Assembly (NCBI GenBank): GCA_004794655.1
Contig: SMMW01000622.1
Span: 4,711,501-4,775,500 of the forward strand
Length of the DNA: 64,000 nt
Source of the DNA: Marisa cornuarietis
Taxonomy: Eukaryota > Mollusca > Gastropoda > Architaenioglossa > Ampullariidae
Reading direction: 5' to 3'
Numbering within the stretch: position 1 is the stretch's first letter; every line of letters begins with the position of its first letter. A program made the position numbers and the translations under genes. The notes below the pieces were generated by a model. It saw nothing but the letters and a program-made list of their open reading frames with translations, ran no database searches and was not told the DNA's origin. This document shows positions 1 to 11,333 of this stretch, in pieces.

Positions 1-424
1 ATTTCAGTGTTTAAAAATTATAAAAAGCATCTTACCAGCTATATAGTGAACTACTGCCCCTTTTTTTTTTTTTAGTGTAAATGAACTCCTGTTTCAGCAC
101 CTTCCTTTAGCCAGCCCAATCTCTTAAACATTTTCATTTTTTGTAAATACTTCAGCACCTAACAAATAATTATAATAATAGAACAACAAACTGAATATTT
201 TCTCTTCAAAGAAATGGAGGAAAATATACAAAAAAAGTTAAAGTACAACAGATATTCTGAGGTACAGAAATGTATAAATATAAAAGCCTGCTCTTGGCCA
301 GCACATAATCTAAAATCTAACCAGAAACTAATGTGCCATACATAAAGGAATTTTCTAATAATATCCCCTTAAAAACTTGTGAAAGTGCTAGACAGAATTA
401 CACGTATTTCTGACTGACACATAC

Positions 425-1704
425 CTGCTTTCTCCAGTGTCATTCTTGAATGCCTGATCAATGTGTTTCTCTTTTGTGAGAAGGCTATCTAGCATTTGCT
501 GTCGGCGTTCAACTTCTCTTTGTGTTCTGGTACCATTAAGAAAAACTTACCATTCCAGATTTAAGCAGAATTTTAATACCCATATGATTGTGGGCATACA
601 CCATTTTATACAGCTGCTGGCAGTTTTTCATTGTATATGCATTCCTATATGTGTGAAATGTTACACATGCTTAAGTAGGATGTCTGAGCCTCTTCTAAGT
701 ACATGTATTTTTTTAAAGTCTGATTTAAAACACTAAACGAAATTATATTTTCCTTGCTGGATTGAAAGTTCTGTTCTAAAGAATTTCAAGCAGCTACTTA
801 GTATAAGAAATTGAAAGTTTTTGTAAACGCAAATCTGCTGGGAACAGGTACTTTAAGGATACATATGATATGATGATGAAGCTCTTATTAAATTCTGTTT
901 AAGACGATTCAGGTCATTTGTGAACTGGCGAAGCGATGTTCTTACATTAGCAGACAACTGAAACAAAAACCAGTGCAAATCTGGAGTGAAATAAATTTGA
1001 GATTAAAAAAAAATTGTATGCAATAAGAGTACTTGGGGTGCTTTGAGCACTGGTACCTGATTGATACCAGTGTGGTACATTGTACTTCCCCAGTTGACAC
1101 AGTAGTTAAAACTGATTAAAGAATTACCTTTACCCTTATGTTTTGAAATTTTCTTGACACACATCCCTTTTTATGTCTTCATGGCATAAAGATGGTGATG
1201 ATTTATTTTTTACATCTATATTCTTATGTGCTCAGTTGAAAGTTTAGAGCCTACTATGCAAAGAAAACTAAAGTTTCAACATTTTTGTCATTCCTCATTT
1301 AGTAATGTTTCTGTCTAGGAGTAATTTTTTGCTTTCTGGTCACCATGTCACATATTACTATATGCCATCGTTTCATCATTTCTTGTACTAAACAGCTTAA
1401 ATATCACAACACCTATGTTCTGACAGCCATTTTGACATGATGTTTTATTTATACTTATGTGTTTCACAAACTTTATTTTGGAGTACAGAGAAATGAGCTA
1501 CTTCATGGACAACACCTGGACTAAACAGACTAAACCGGTGGAATCAAGGTAATTACAAGACAAATTTTAATAAATGGCATTTATTTTGTTAACCTTCGTG
1601 TAGTTTGAGCTTGTCCGGCTGTATTTATTTCTTTCGTTGATAGTTTCCATGATCTTCTGCCCCATTAAGGCGCAGGCCTCGTATTCACTCAACCTGCAAT
1701 ACAT
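425..1704 (-). CDS. STX8: Syntaxin-8, 5' part (first three coding exons)
   Basis: Endosomal Qc-SNARE for membrane fusion between endosomes and lysosomes. Coding exons on the minus strand are 1704-1594 (37 codons, starting MYCRLSEYEACALMG), 957-863 and 526-425, with phases 0 and 2 at the junctions and consensus GT/AG sites. The translation aligns along the N-terminal Habc region of human STX8: NERNKYSR against QQRNQYER, LSANVRTSLRQF against LTVTIRALLQNL, and ITQREVERRQQMLDSL against ITQLEGDRRQNLLDDL. The SNARE motif and C-terminal membrane anchor are not seen in bases 1-424 and should lie beyond the left edge, so the gene is partial here. It is divergently arranged with Fringe. Identity is confident from the match over about 100 residues; the start codon is inferred from homology and is the only nearby ATG in frame. 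Confidence 0.88.
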
Positions 1705-2412
1705 CACTTTCCGTAATTATATTATGGGGAAAAGACGTCAGTCTTCGTAACAAATAGCTAATTATAAGTCTTCTACACCACCTTTGAAAATGTAAAGAAT
1801 ATAGGTACCCTATAGTTTCGCCTTATTTGGGGCGTGTCGTGAAACGATCTTGCTTCTTTAAATCATGTTTTAAGTGACATCAAATCAAACTGTAATTGAA
1901 AACATTTAAGCAAATATTTCACTAATAAGCTTTTATATTTCCGAAAGAGATTCTAAAGATGTTAGACCTTAAAGGTGCAAAAAGAAAGGGCCTGGCAGAC
2001 AACTAACAGTACGAACGTAGCGAGAGGGTCCTAAATCACATGATCTATATTTCAAGACAAAAAAGTAACGGGACTATTGTGGTGATTGTTTCTTATATTT
2101 CATTATAAAGTCAACAAAATAAATAAATGAGCGTAAAACAGGTAATACATATAACAATTTTATGCTACAGAAGCACAGTGAAAGGACCAAAACTATTTTA
2201 TTCGTACCAGGAGTCGCTCGCCATTGTGTACACGGAAGTTGCCGCTCAGGTCATTGCACGCATGCGCGGTTGAGATATGACCTGAGTTCACGACTCCTCT
2301 GGTTTCTAAAAATAGTATATCTTGTGGTGGCTTTTACTGAAGTACGCAAGTAGAATATGTGACGGTATGTCCTTTGACAAAATGCAACTTTCATGGAAAA
2401 TCTCCGCAAGAT
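1705..2412. promoter_or_regulatory. Shared intergenic promoter between STX8 and Fringe
   Basis: The 708 bp between the two divergent start codons must hold both promoters and 5' UTRs. An ETS-type core (CGGAAGT, about 2233-2239) and a partial NRF1-like palindrome (CGCATGCGC, 2260-2268) lie close together in a locally GC-richer, CpG-containing patch about 150 bp upstream of the Fringe ATG. Both motifs are common in animal bidirectional promoters. No TATA box is convincingly placed. The motifs are seen directly; their use is inferred. Confidence 0.45.
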
Positions 2413-5400
2413 ATGCGTGTATCGTTTAGGAAGGCGGTAAAACTTGCCGCCTTCTCAGTTATTTTCCTTATATTAAATGCGTTGATTGGTTTTGAACTTT
2501 TTTCGGATGATCATGCACCCGAAAAAGTTTTGGGACGTCCCAGACACGACAATGGCGATCGGCAGGATACGGGTCTAGCAAATGCTAGCTCAACTCACTC
2601 GTTGTCTCATGATAGCAGCAAAGAATTGCCACATCGGCCTGCGAAAAAGTTGGCTCCAGATGATGACATGAGAAATAATTTGACGAGATCTCTTACGGCG
2701 GGAACCGGCGAAAAAATGTCAACAAAGTTGGCTCAGGGCCAGTTTTCCCACGCTCGGCTGACTGAACTTTCTGATGTTTTCATCAGTGTGAAAACAACGG
2801 GCATGTTCCACGCGTCTCGTTTGCAGCTGGTCGTGCAAACCTGGTTCCAACTTGCAAGAGATCAGGTTTGACGTCGCTGATTTTAAGAAAAGATAATTGT
2901 TAATATGAAATTCAACAGGTGTCATTTAGTTTATTCACTTCAGTCAGTAAATTTGCTATGTAATGTGTAGTTTTAAAGTGAAATTTTATTCATAATTGGC
3001 ATAGACTGTATAGACAGCTTTCATTGATCATCATTTTGATGGGTTTTTTTTTCAATTCTTATATCATGACTTCATTTTTCTACTCATAGTTTTAATCTAA
3101 CCTTTACATTTGGTGAAGGTAAACTTTCATAGAACTGTGCAATTAAGGTACATCATTATTGTACAAATGTCTTGTTTTGAAAGCATTAATATTATAAGTG
3201 AAAAAAGGCTAGTAATAAATTAATGTGCAAAAGTCTTCATTGTACTAATACCCACGAAAAAACTTTGCAGACATTTTTTTTTACGGATTCTGAGGACAAG
3301 GTAATGAATGAATTAACAGGTAAGATGGTAAACTATTAAGACCATTTTTATTTTTTTATATATTTTTATATGGACTGAATCATAGATATTTCATGGTGAT
3401 TCACACTTTCAAAATTATGTTTGATTCAAAGGAATAAAATACATCTAATAAAGATAGTGAATTTTGTGAAAAAAATGTAAGAAATAATGTCTTCAATGGA
3501 GATGTGTATGGATTTAGTACTAATAATATTAGGTACTAAAATAAATTACATATTTTTGTCTGTGTTATAAAAACTCTGTTTAGATTTCAAAATGGGATTG
3601 TGATTTCCCTTAAACTGTTTATAGGGGTTTTAGTGAATCAGCATAATTATTATGCCCCACATTTTATTTTACTAGGAGGTCACCTTGTAAACACCAACTG
3701 CTCATCCAGTCACAATCGGTAAGCATAAGTACAGGCTAACATCAGAGTAAAATTGTTGAGTTTTGTTGATAAACTTTTGCTTCATGTTTTAAGTCCTCTG
3801 TAATTGGGCAAGGGGCACACAATTTTTAGTTTTTATGGAGTCATTAGCAGTTTTGATTATTGTTTTACATGACATTCTTGTTTTGTTTTGTATATCAATT
3901 ATATTATATCTATTTTTTAATTACCCTGTGATTAAAATTATTTGTGATGATCTTACTAAAGAATAGCATAACTATTTTTTTCTTTAAGGAAGTATATGTA
4001 GAAATTTTAAAGTATAGTTTGTGAAAATTGGAGTGGTTGTAGTTAAGGTAAGAGGGGTTGATGTGTGTGTGCAGGGGTATATTTTTAATATACCGTTGTA
4101 TTTTTTTCTTTCAGTCAGTCTCTTTGCTGTAAGATGTCTGTTGAATATGATTCATACCTTGCATCCAAAAAGAGGTATGCCCATTACACCAGAATTTCAT
4201 TTCTAAAAACAGGTTTAAGTCATAAAAGGATTATATTTGTGTTGACCAAAGTCTTTTTTCCTATGAGCTAAAAGAACTGGTCTTATCTGATCCCATTCTT
4301 TACACCCTTTTGGACAGGCATTTTTTATATCATAAATTTAGTTATTGTGATTTCTGCAGGTGGATGTGTCATTTTGATGATGACATTTATGTCAACATTC
4401 CTGTTCTCGTGGATCTATTACAAAAGTACAAATACACAGATGACTGGTATCTGGGAAAACCAAGCCTGCGCCATCCCATAGAAGTCAATGATTTTGAAAA
4501 CCCAGGTGTAAGTAAGCCTGAATGACAGATAACAAGAATTTAACAAAAGGTTAACAAAATATTTGTACGTGCCGTAATTTGTAAAGTAAAATGACAAATC
4601 GGTGCCCAGTCAGACATGGGTTAACTACTGGCATGCCAAGATGAACTGTAGGACAAGCATGTTACCATAAAGATTTTTTATTTATTTAGGGCTATAATAG
4701 CAATTATGAATAGGTATTTTTTGAATGTTTGCTTTATAATAGGATGCACGTCCTACTGTATTTTATCTCTGCAGGCAAAGATTACATTTTGGTTTGCCAC
4801 TGGCAGTGCCTTTTGCATCAGCCGTTCATTGGCTTTGAAGATGATGCCTCATGCTGGGTGGGTTGGACTTTGAATAAATCATTGAAAGCTTGATGTAACA
4901 TAATATCTTAGTAGATGCAAAGAAGTAGTTTTATGTCATGTCATGTCTTTTTTTGTTTGTCTTATTTCTAACAATTTCTTTTAAAAAAAATTTTATTGGT
5001 AGTTGATCTAAGATATTGCTTGCTGTGGTGATGGTCACTGCTGTTCTTAATCATGATGGCACAATGTTTTCTGTCACTTTTTATGTTTAAGAAAATCTTG
5101 TAAAAATCTGCATGCATCAGTTGCTTCAGTATATTCATTTTCTTTTTATTTGCATTGCTAGTATTTTCTTTGCTTTAAAATTTTTTCTTCTTGATTTTCT
5201 ATTTCTTTCTGTAAAATGGATTTTGTTTTTAGTGGAGGGCGTCTTATGACACTGGGTGAAAAGCTTCGGCTGCCTGATGACTGTGTTATGGGCTATATCA
5301 TTGGTAAGATACATGCACAGTGAAATGGCATTTGTTGTGTTGTAAGATTGATATTGTGTATAATGCCCTCATACATGAGAGAATTGTGATATCAGTGGTC

Positions 5401-8400
5401 ATCACTATATATAGATATTCAAACATATTTGTATATGTGTAGTGATTGTGAGAAAAAGAACAAAATTCTCTCTTAGCCTACCTTGTACAGACAAAATTTG
5501 ATTTGATAAAATACCTACAAAATTCACCTGCTTATGGGTGTGTGTTTTATATATATATACCATTGATTCATTGATTTGTGCAGTCTCGTACCCCTCCCCC
5601 CTCCAACCCAATCTCTCGCATGTCCGTGTAGACACATAAATTGTAATATTATAGAGAGGAGGATACATATATTCTTTTGCGGGGTTTAAAAGTGAAAATT
5701 ACAGTGGTAAGTAATATTTTTGTACCTAATATCAGACAGACTTGATAATTTCTGTTAAAAAATAAGTTTAGTGTGCAATAGTTTTCTTACCTTTGGGGCA
5801 AAGTTGCATGGGTCATTCCAAATTTTAGAAACAACACATTGCAGTAAACCTGCTTATAAAATACAACCCCAGCTCGTTGTATGACCACCATCTGTTTGGC
5901 AAGAGGCAAGGGTGGTGACATAAAAGGGTATATGGCTTATAACTGGAAGTATCTTTTGGGGGAGATCTGTTCAAATTTTGACAGCATATTGAATACCATT
6001 GATTTTATTGTGAAAAAAGGTGTAGAAATGTCCAGGAATGAGAGTAAGTGCCAAGTATTTATTACCATAATATGACATTTATTTACTCTGTGCCTTTAAT
6101 CTTGGCTCTGCAATATGACAATACTGTCTGGTAAGAAAATTGGTGACAGCAATACAAGAAGTGATAACGAATATGCTAGGATGTATAAGTGATGAAACTT
6201 CTGTGATACAGTGTCAAGAATGCCCATAATACTGTTAACAGTTGTTTTGATTAGATATTGTTAATTTTTTTACAGTCATCTCCTAAATTGCATTAGAACA
6301 TGTAAATATTGTTTACATTATTATTATTAAAACATTATTATTGTTGTTTGCTTATATTGAGTACTGTAGAATAATGGAAGCCTTTGGACTTTGCAGACCA
6401 TGTGTTGAGAAAGGAGCTTACTGTGATAGAAGGGTTTCGTTCTCACTTAGAAGCTCTTTGGCTCATTAAGCCTTACCAGCTGAATAAGCAGGTCGGTGTT
6501 TAAATAGACACTGCAAATTCAAATTGTTCAGTATACCCTTACGATCATATATATAAGAATAATTGTATACATGATAAAGACATCTGAGCACAATAATTAG
6601 CCTAAATACACATGTATTAAATGCATTTGGTCATGTGTGGAAAAAAGTCTTTTTTTTAATATGTGTACTTGTCTTCTGTCCATACTTCTTATTTACCGAA
6701 TGAGATGGTTTGCATATACAGTCGGACCTCGCTAAGTCGAACTTCCCTAAGTCGAAAACCTCCCTATCTCGAATTAATTGTTAGGTCCCGGCCAAATTCC
6801 CTTAAGAACAATGTATTTTAGATCTCCTTAACTCAAGATTTTTTGGCTTCCAACCTCCGTAAGTCGAATTTTGAGTCATCACCAACCAGACGCAACTATG
6901 TCTCAAACTGTTCCAAACTGTCTCAAGAATGACACTTTTATCCCATTTTCCTTTCATCTTTGTGTAAAAGGTTCGTTGCGTGCTCTGTTACACAGTGGAC
7001 AACTAACTGACTCACACCAGTCCCCCCTTTGACATTAGACTTTTTCCCACGGCCACTTCAAGTCGGCTGGCCGCGCATCACTGGTCAAGATTTATGGCCA
7101 CAAGCCTTGACCATCCTTTCAGGCTGTGGCGGTGGTAACTTGACCAGTGGACCGTTGGTGGTTCACACGCAAACTTACTGTGAAAAATACGTTTTCTACA
7201 CTTTGTCAGTCTCTTATCGGGACGACAAAGATGGTGATACACATCCTGCCCCCAGTCGAAAAGAAGCGAGGCAGGCTATTGAGACACTGCGCAGATTCTT
7301 GGAATCTACGCCGAATCTCGAGGAAAATGTGTTTGGTCCATTGACGAGATTGAGGAGATTTTGGAGCGAGATGCCTCGCCACATCGACGCCAAACGAATT
7401 AACAGACTTTTTTCTCTAAAGGTAAGCTGATTGATTGTACTGTTCGATAGTACAGTACTGTAATACAGTACACGCATCCGTATAAAACGATAATACTGTA
7501 TAATAAGCGGTTATAATACAGTAATTAAGCCGGCAAAACATTGTCTATGATTAAACTGCGCCTATTAAGCCATTTTCCCTAACTCGAAAACTCCGTAAGT
7601 TGAATTTTTTTTCCGGTCCCTTTGAGTTCGACTTAGCGAGGTCCGACTGTATATTCATTTCCACATGTGCAAACATGACTGTCAGCAACACTACATATTT
7701 TAAAATTCGAACATATTTTGTTACATGTTCATGCATCCATTTTTTTTTGTTTTGACAGATTACTTTCAGCTACTCAGAGTATGGAGACAAAGTAAATGTT
7801 GTCAATGTCTTGGGTTTCTCTGTGGAAGAAGACCCCTCAAGGTTTGTTTATAAATGCAGCAGAATGACTTTGTGTCAACTCCTTATGATTAATAGTTTCT
7901 TGTTCATCCATAGTTCTTTTCCCTATTTATGTATGACATAACTCTAAAGTGTTTTTAAAAAAATCCAGTTACACAATTGTATTCAATCAATCAATCAATC
8001 CTCTTCGTGCTATTTGCACATAAGGCCTCAACCAGAGCCCGCCACTGATGTCGATCGGCTGAAACCCGCTCCAGGCGACCCCATGTCCAGCCCTTTCCTT
8101 TCATCTCCCTTTCCACTGTTCTTCTCCAGGTTTCCTTTGGGCGGCCTCATTTTCTTCGGCCGTCTGGAGTCCATCGTAGGGCGATTCTGGAGAGGTCTGC
8201 TGGCGGAGCACATGTCCAATCCATCACCAACGCCTTCGTTGAACCTGCGTGGTGATGGACTCGGTTTCAGTTCTTTGGTGGAGTTCTTCATTGGTGATGG
8301 TGTTTGGCCAAAAGATGTTAAGTATGCGCCTGAGGCATCTGTTTTGGAAGACGTCAAGCCTGTTACCGATGTTTTTGCTCATCTTCCATGTTTCTGATCC

Positions 8401-11333
8401 ATAAAGGAGGGTGCTGATCACATTTGACATGAAGATTCTAAGCTTGGTCTTCTGGCTGATGTTTTTTGCCTTCCATGTGCTCCTGAGTGAGGCGAAGGCT
8501 TGGCTGCCTTTCGCCAGTCGGGCTCGAATCTCCACCTCCACATCCCCGGTGTTGGACATCTTTGACCCAAGATAGGTAAAACTGTCAACTTCCTCAATCT
8601 CTTCTCCATTTAGTTTGATGTTTTCTTGGACTCTGGCGTTCACTCTCATACTTTTTGTTTTCTTTGCGCTGACCTTCAAGCCAAGGTTTCCAGCTGTTTC
8701 TGAGAAGGCATTTGTTTTCTCCTGCATGTCTTGGGGGTGGTGTGACAACAGGGCAATGTCATCAGCAAAGTCCAAGTCTTCCAGCATTGTTGTTGCTGTT
8801 ATAGTCATGGTCCATTTGATCCATCTCCTCTCTCTATCGGTGGAATTCTTCATGATCCAGTCCATGGCCAGGATGAAAAGGAACGGCGACAGAATGCAGC
8901 CCTGCTTCACCCCAGTGCTGGCGTTGAAGGGGGCTGTGAGCTCCGTGTCACAGACCACCTGAGATCTGAAATTGCTGTACAGCATTCCAACGACCTGGAC
9001 AAGTTGACAAAACAATCTTGCTGAAGACCTTGCTGGTGATGGAAAGAAGTGTTATACCCCTCCAGTTATTACAGTCTCTTGGGTAACTTGAAGATGAGCC
9101 CTGTCTTCCATGCATTGGGGATCTGTCCTGATTCCCAAACTTGCCTGAAGATTTCAGTCAACATATGAGCTGTCACATTCACATCTGCTTTCAACATCTC
9201 TGCTGTTATTCCATCTGCCCCTGGTGCTTTGCCGCTTTTCATTGCCTTGATTGCTGCTGTCACTTCTTCCAGGCTTGGCGGGTCTGTGCAGATGTCAAGG
9301 TCTGTATCTGCTGGCTGGATGTCTGCAAGCTGAGGGGGGTCTTGCCTGTTCAGAACCGACTCAAAATGTTCCCTCCAGCGCTGTAGTTTTTCTGCCTCTC
9401 CCTGGACAGCATTTCCGTTCATGTCTTTCACTGGTACCTCATTGTTTTTGAACCTGTTGTTTAGCTGTTTATTGATTTTATACAGTGTCTTCAGGTCATT
9501 TTTTCGTGCTGCTTCTTCTGCTTCATCTGCCAGTTTCTCTATGTAGTCCCTTTTGTGGGTTTTGATCATCTTCTTTACCTCTTTGTTTATTTCTGTATAT
9601 CTTTGTCTGTGTTTTTCCTTCAGATCTGGTGTTGTTGATTTTCTGCTTGGTTGACTTTCTCTCTTCTATCCTTTTCCATATCTCTTCTCTGATCCACTGT
9701 TCTTTCTTTTTTCGTTGGAAGCCCAGTATTTTCTCTCCTGTTTCCTGTAAGACTCGATTGAAGTCCTCTAAGTTCATCTCCTGTTGGTCCCCTAGTACCT
9801 GGAACCTGTTCTTAACTTCCACTACAAAGGCCCATTTGGTGGCTGGGTCCTTCAGTCTGCCGGAGTCCACTCTCCGCTGACGTGCCTGTTTTCCTCGCGA
9901 TCGACGTAGCTTCAGAGAAACTGCGGCTATCACAAGAGTGTGGTCATTGGCAATGTCTGCTCCTCTGTAGGCTCTGACATCTTGAAGTGAGCTCCTCCAT
10001 CTTCGGTTGATGATTACATGGTCTATCTGGTTCTTTGTGATTCCGTCTGGTGATGTCCACGTTGCCTTGTGGATGTCTTTGTGTTGGAAGAGTGTGCCTC
10101 CAATCAGTAGATTGTTTTCTTCACAAAAGTCTGCCAGTCTCTCTCCGTTGTCATTGATGGTTCCAATTCCATGCTTGCCCATGATATGCTCCCTGCAGGT
10201 ATTGTCACTTCCCACCTTGGCATTGAGATCGCCGGTAATGAGCAACATATCATGGGCTCGGACGCTCTCCATGGCTGCCTGGAGCTGATCGTAAAAAGCA
10301 TCGTTGTCTTCTGCCTCAGAGTCTTCTGTTGGTGCATAGCTAACTAGCACTGTCAGCTTGGTGCACTTTGAATGGAATCTTGCTCTCAGAAGCCTGGGTC
10401 CATAAGGCTTCCATTCCACCAGTATCTTTTCAGTTTTCCTATTGAGGAGTAGTGCTACTCCTTCAGAGTGTTGATCATCTGATATCTTCCTGAGAACAGG
10501 ATAGTATGTCCTGATGCTAGTCTCCTTTTCCCCGTGCCGGTCCATCTGATTTCGCTGACTCCCAGGATGTCCAAGTTGTAATTCTCAAACTCCTTGACTA
10601 GTTGGGGCAACCTGCCAGTCTGATACAAGGTCTGGACGTTCCAGCACCCCACCCTCAACTTCTGCTTTGGCTTAAGTAAATCCACCATCGGGGCGCCAGC
10701 TCCCTCTCGGGTTTGACTGTCGTCCGTCATAAGTCCAGTTACCTGGTGTGTTTCATTACCTTCGCCATCCTTAATGAGTACTCTGGTTTTGGTTTCTGTA
10801 ACGGGTATTTTTTTACATGGTGGGGTTATTAGCCCTACCACAACCTAATTTACTTCTAGGTGAGGTGGCCACCTTAGTCGCCTCTTACGACATGCCTGGC
10901 TGGACAGCAGGGACCCTATTCTTACAATGCTCGCTAAGCAAGCATACCCCGGGGTCCCACGGGGGATTAAATTGTATTGCTTAAATTAATTTGTTGTGCA
11001 TCTCCTAAGCTTTAGTGATACATTTTTTACTATCACTTTCTTAAGGTCTTATTCATAGTCCATATTTTTGTATGGGTTGGGTTGCAAAGAAAGCATGAGC
11101 ATTAATATAAGCATGTTTTTCTGAGGATATTGGGCAGTCTGCAAAGTTTTCACGCATAAAAGAGGAGTGCGAGCAGTAGGTGGTAAAATAGAGACCTAAA
11201 GAGATGTTACTGTCAGTATGTTACTACTCTCATAATTATAACTTAATATTTTATTTGCCAATTTTACAGAATGAAGTCCATCCACTGTCACCTTTTCCCA
11301 ATATTTAGAGAATGCCAGAAGATACAGCCCTAG
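2413..11333 (+). CDS. fng: Fringe, beta-1,3-N-acetylglucosaminyltransferase (complete, ten coding exons)
   Basis: Golgi type II glycosyltransferase (GT31) that adds GlcNAc to O-fucose on Notch EGF repeats and so tunes ligand choice. Exons: 2413-2865, 3271-3319, 3676-3718, 4115-4174, 4360-4507, 4775-4857, 5233-5303, 6397-6491, 7759-7841, 11270-11333; total 1149 nt, 382 aa. The start is the first in-frame ATG, followed by a basic stub and a signal anchor (about residues 8-30), then a low-complexity stem. The catalytic part begins at DVFISVKTT. The metal-binding triad is D208-D210 in CHFDDDIYVN. Further family blocks are WFATGSAFCISR, LRLPDDCVMGYI, FRSHLEALW and EEDPSR, and the last exon gives KSIHCHLFP, as in vertebrate Fringes. 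TGSAFC is one residue shorter than the usual TGGAGFC. Intron 8 carries a Tigger-like element and intron 9 a 3 kb antisense LINE; all splice sites look intact. Which vertebrate Fringe is closest was not resolved. Confidence 0.95.
6719..7649 (+). mobile_element. Tigger/pogo-like DNA transposon, internally deleted
   Basis: A 931-bp element in Fringe intron 8. It starts CAGTCGGACCTCGCTAAGTC and ends with the reverse complement, a near-perfect terminal inverted repeat of about 25 bp, flanked by a TA duplication at 6717-6718 and 7650-7651. Copies of the AAGTCGAA/ACTCGAA subterminal motif recur inside both ends. The coding remnant at about 7214-7430 (ETLRRFLES, then ENVFGPLTRLRRF and a final INRLFSL) resembles the C-terminal tail of Tigger transposases. 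The DDE catalytic region is missing, so this is a non-autonomous deletion derivative. TA duplication and CAGT..CCTCG termini are typical of the pogo/Tigger branch of Tc1/mariner. Confidence 0.85.
7984..8001. repeat. (TCAA)n tail of the RTE LINE
   Basis: Short tetranucleotide run at the 3' end of the antisense LINE, directly against the target-site duplication. It is the tail of the element rather than an independent microsatellite. Confidence 0.7.
7984..10969 (-). mobile_element. Near full-length RTE-clade LINE, antisense in Fringe intron 9
   Basis: A 2986-bp non-LTR retrotransposon bounded by a 9-bp duplication (AATTGTATT at 7975-7983 and 10970-10978). The 3' end on the minus strand finishes in a (TTGA)n-type tail seen as CAATCAATCAATCAAT on the plus strand, as expected for RTE elements. 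From its 5' end it encodes an apurinic endonuclease (VGCWNVQTL, SEIRWTG, LITGDLNAKVG, IDHVIINRRWRSS, ANDHTLV) and then a reverse transcriptase (GKAPGADGI, GVKQGCILSP, and the active-site box LDFADDIALL at about 8770-8800). The reading frame is broken at several points (near 10.5, 9.55, 9.04 and 8.35 kb), so the copy is dead. It is the type often annotated as craniofacial development protein 2-like. Confidence 0.9.

Noticed and set aside
461..736. Plus-strand 91-codon frame
   Set aside because: It lies across STX8 coding exon 3 on the opposite strand; the minus-strand reading has clear homology and splice sites.
2162..2353. 63-codon plus-strand frame upstream of Fringe
   Set aside because: No family motif, and it falls in the presumed Fringe 5' UTR/promoter.
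8014..8962. Plus-strand open frames of 115-127 codons
   Set aside because: Antisense shadows of the RTE reverse transcriptase on the minus strand.
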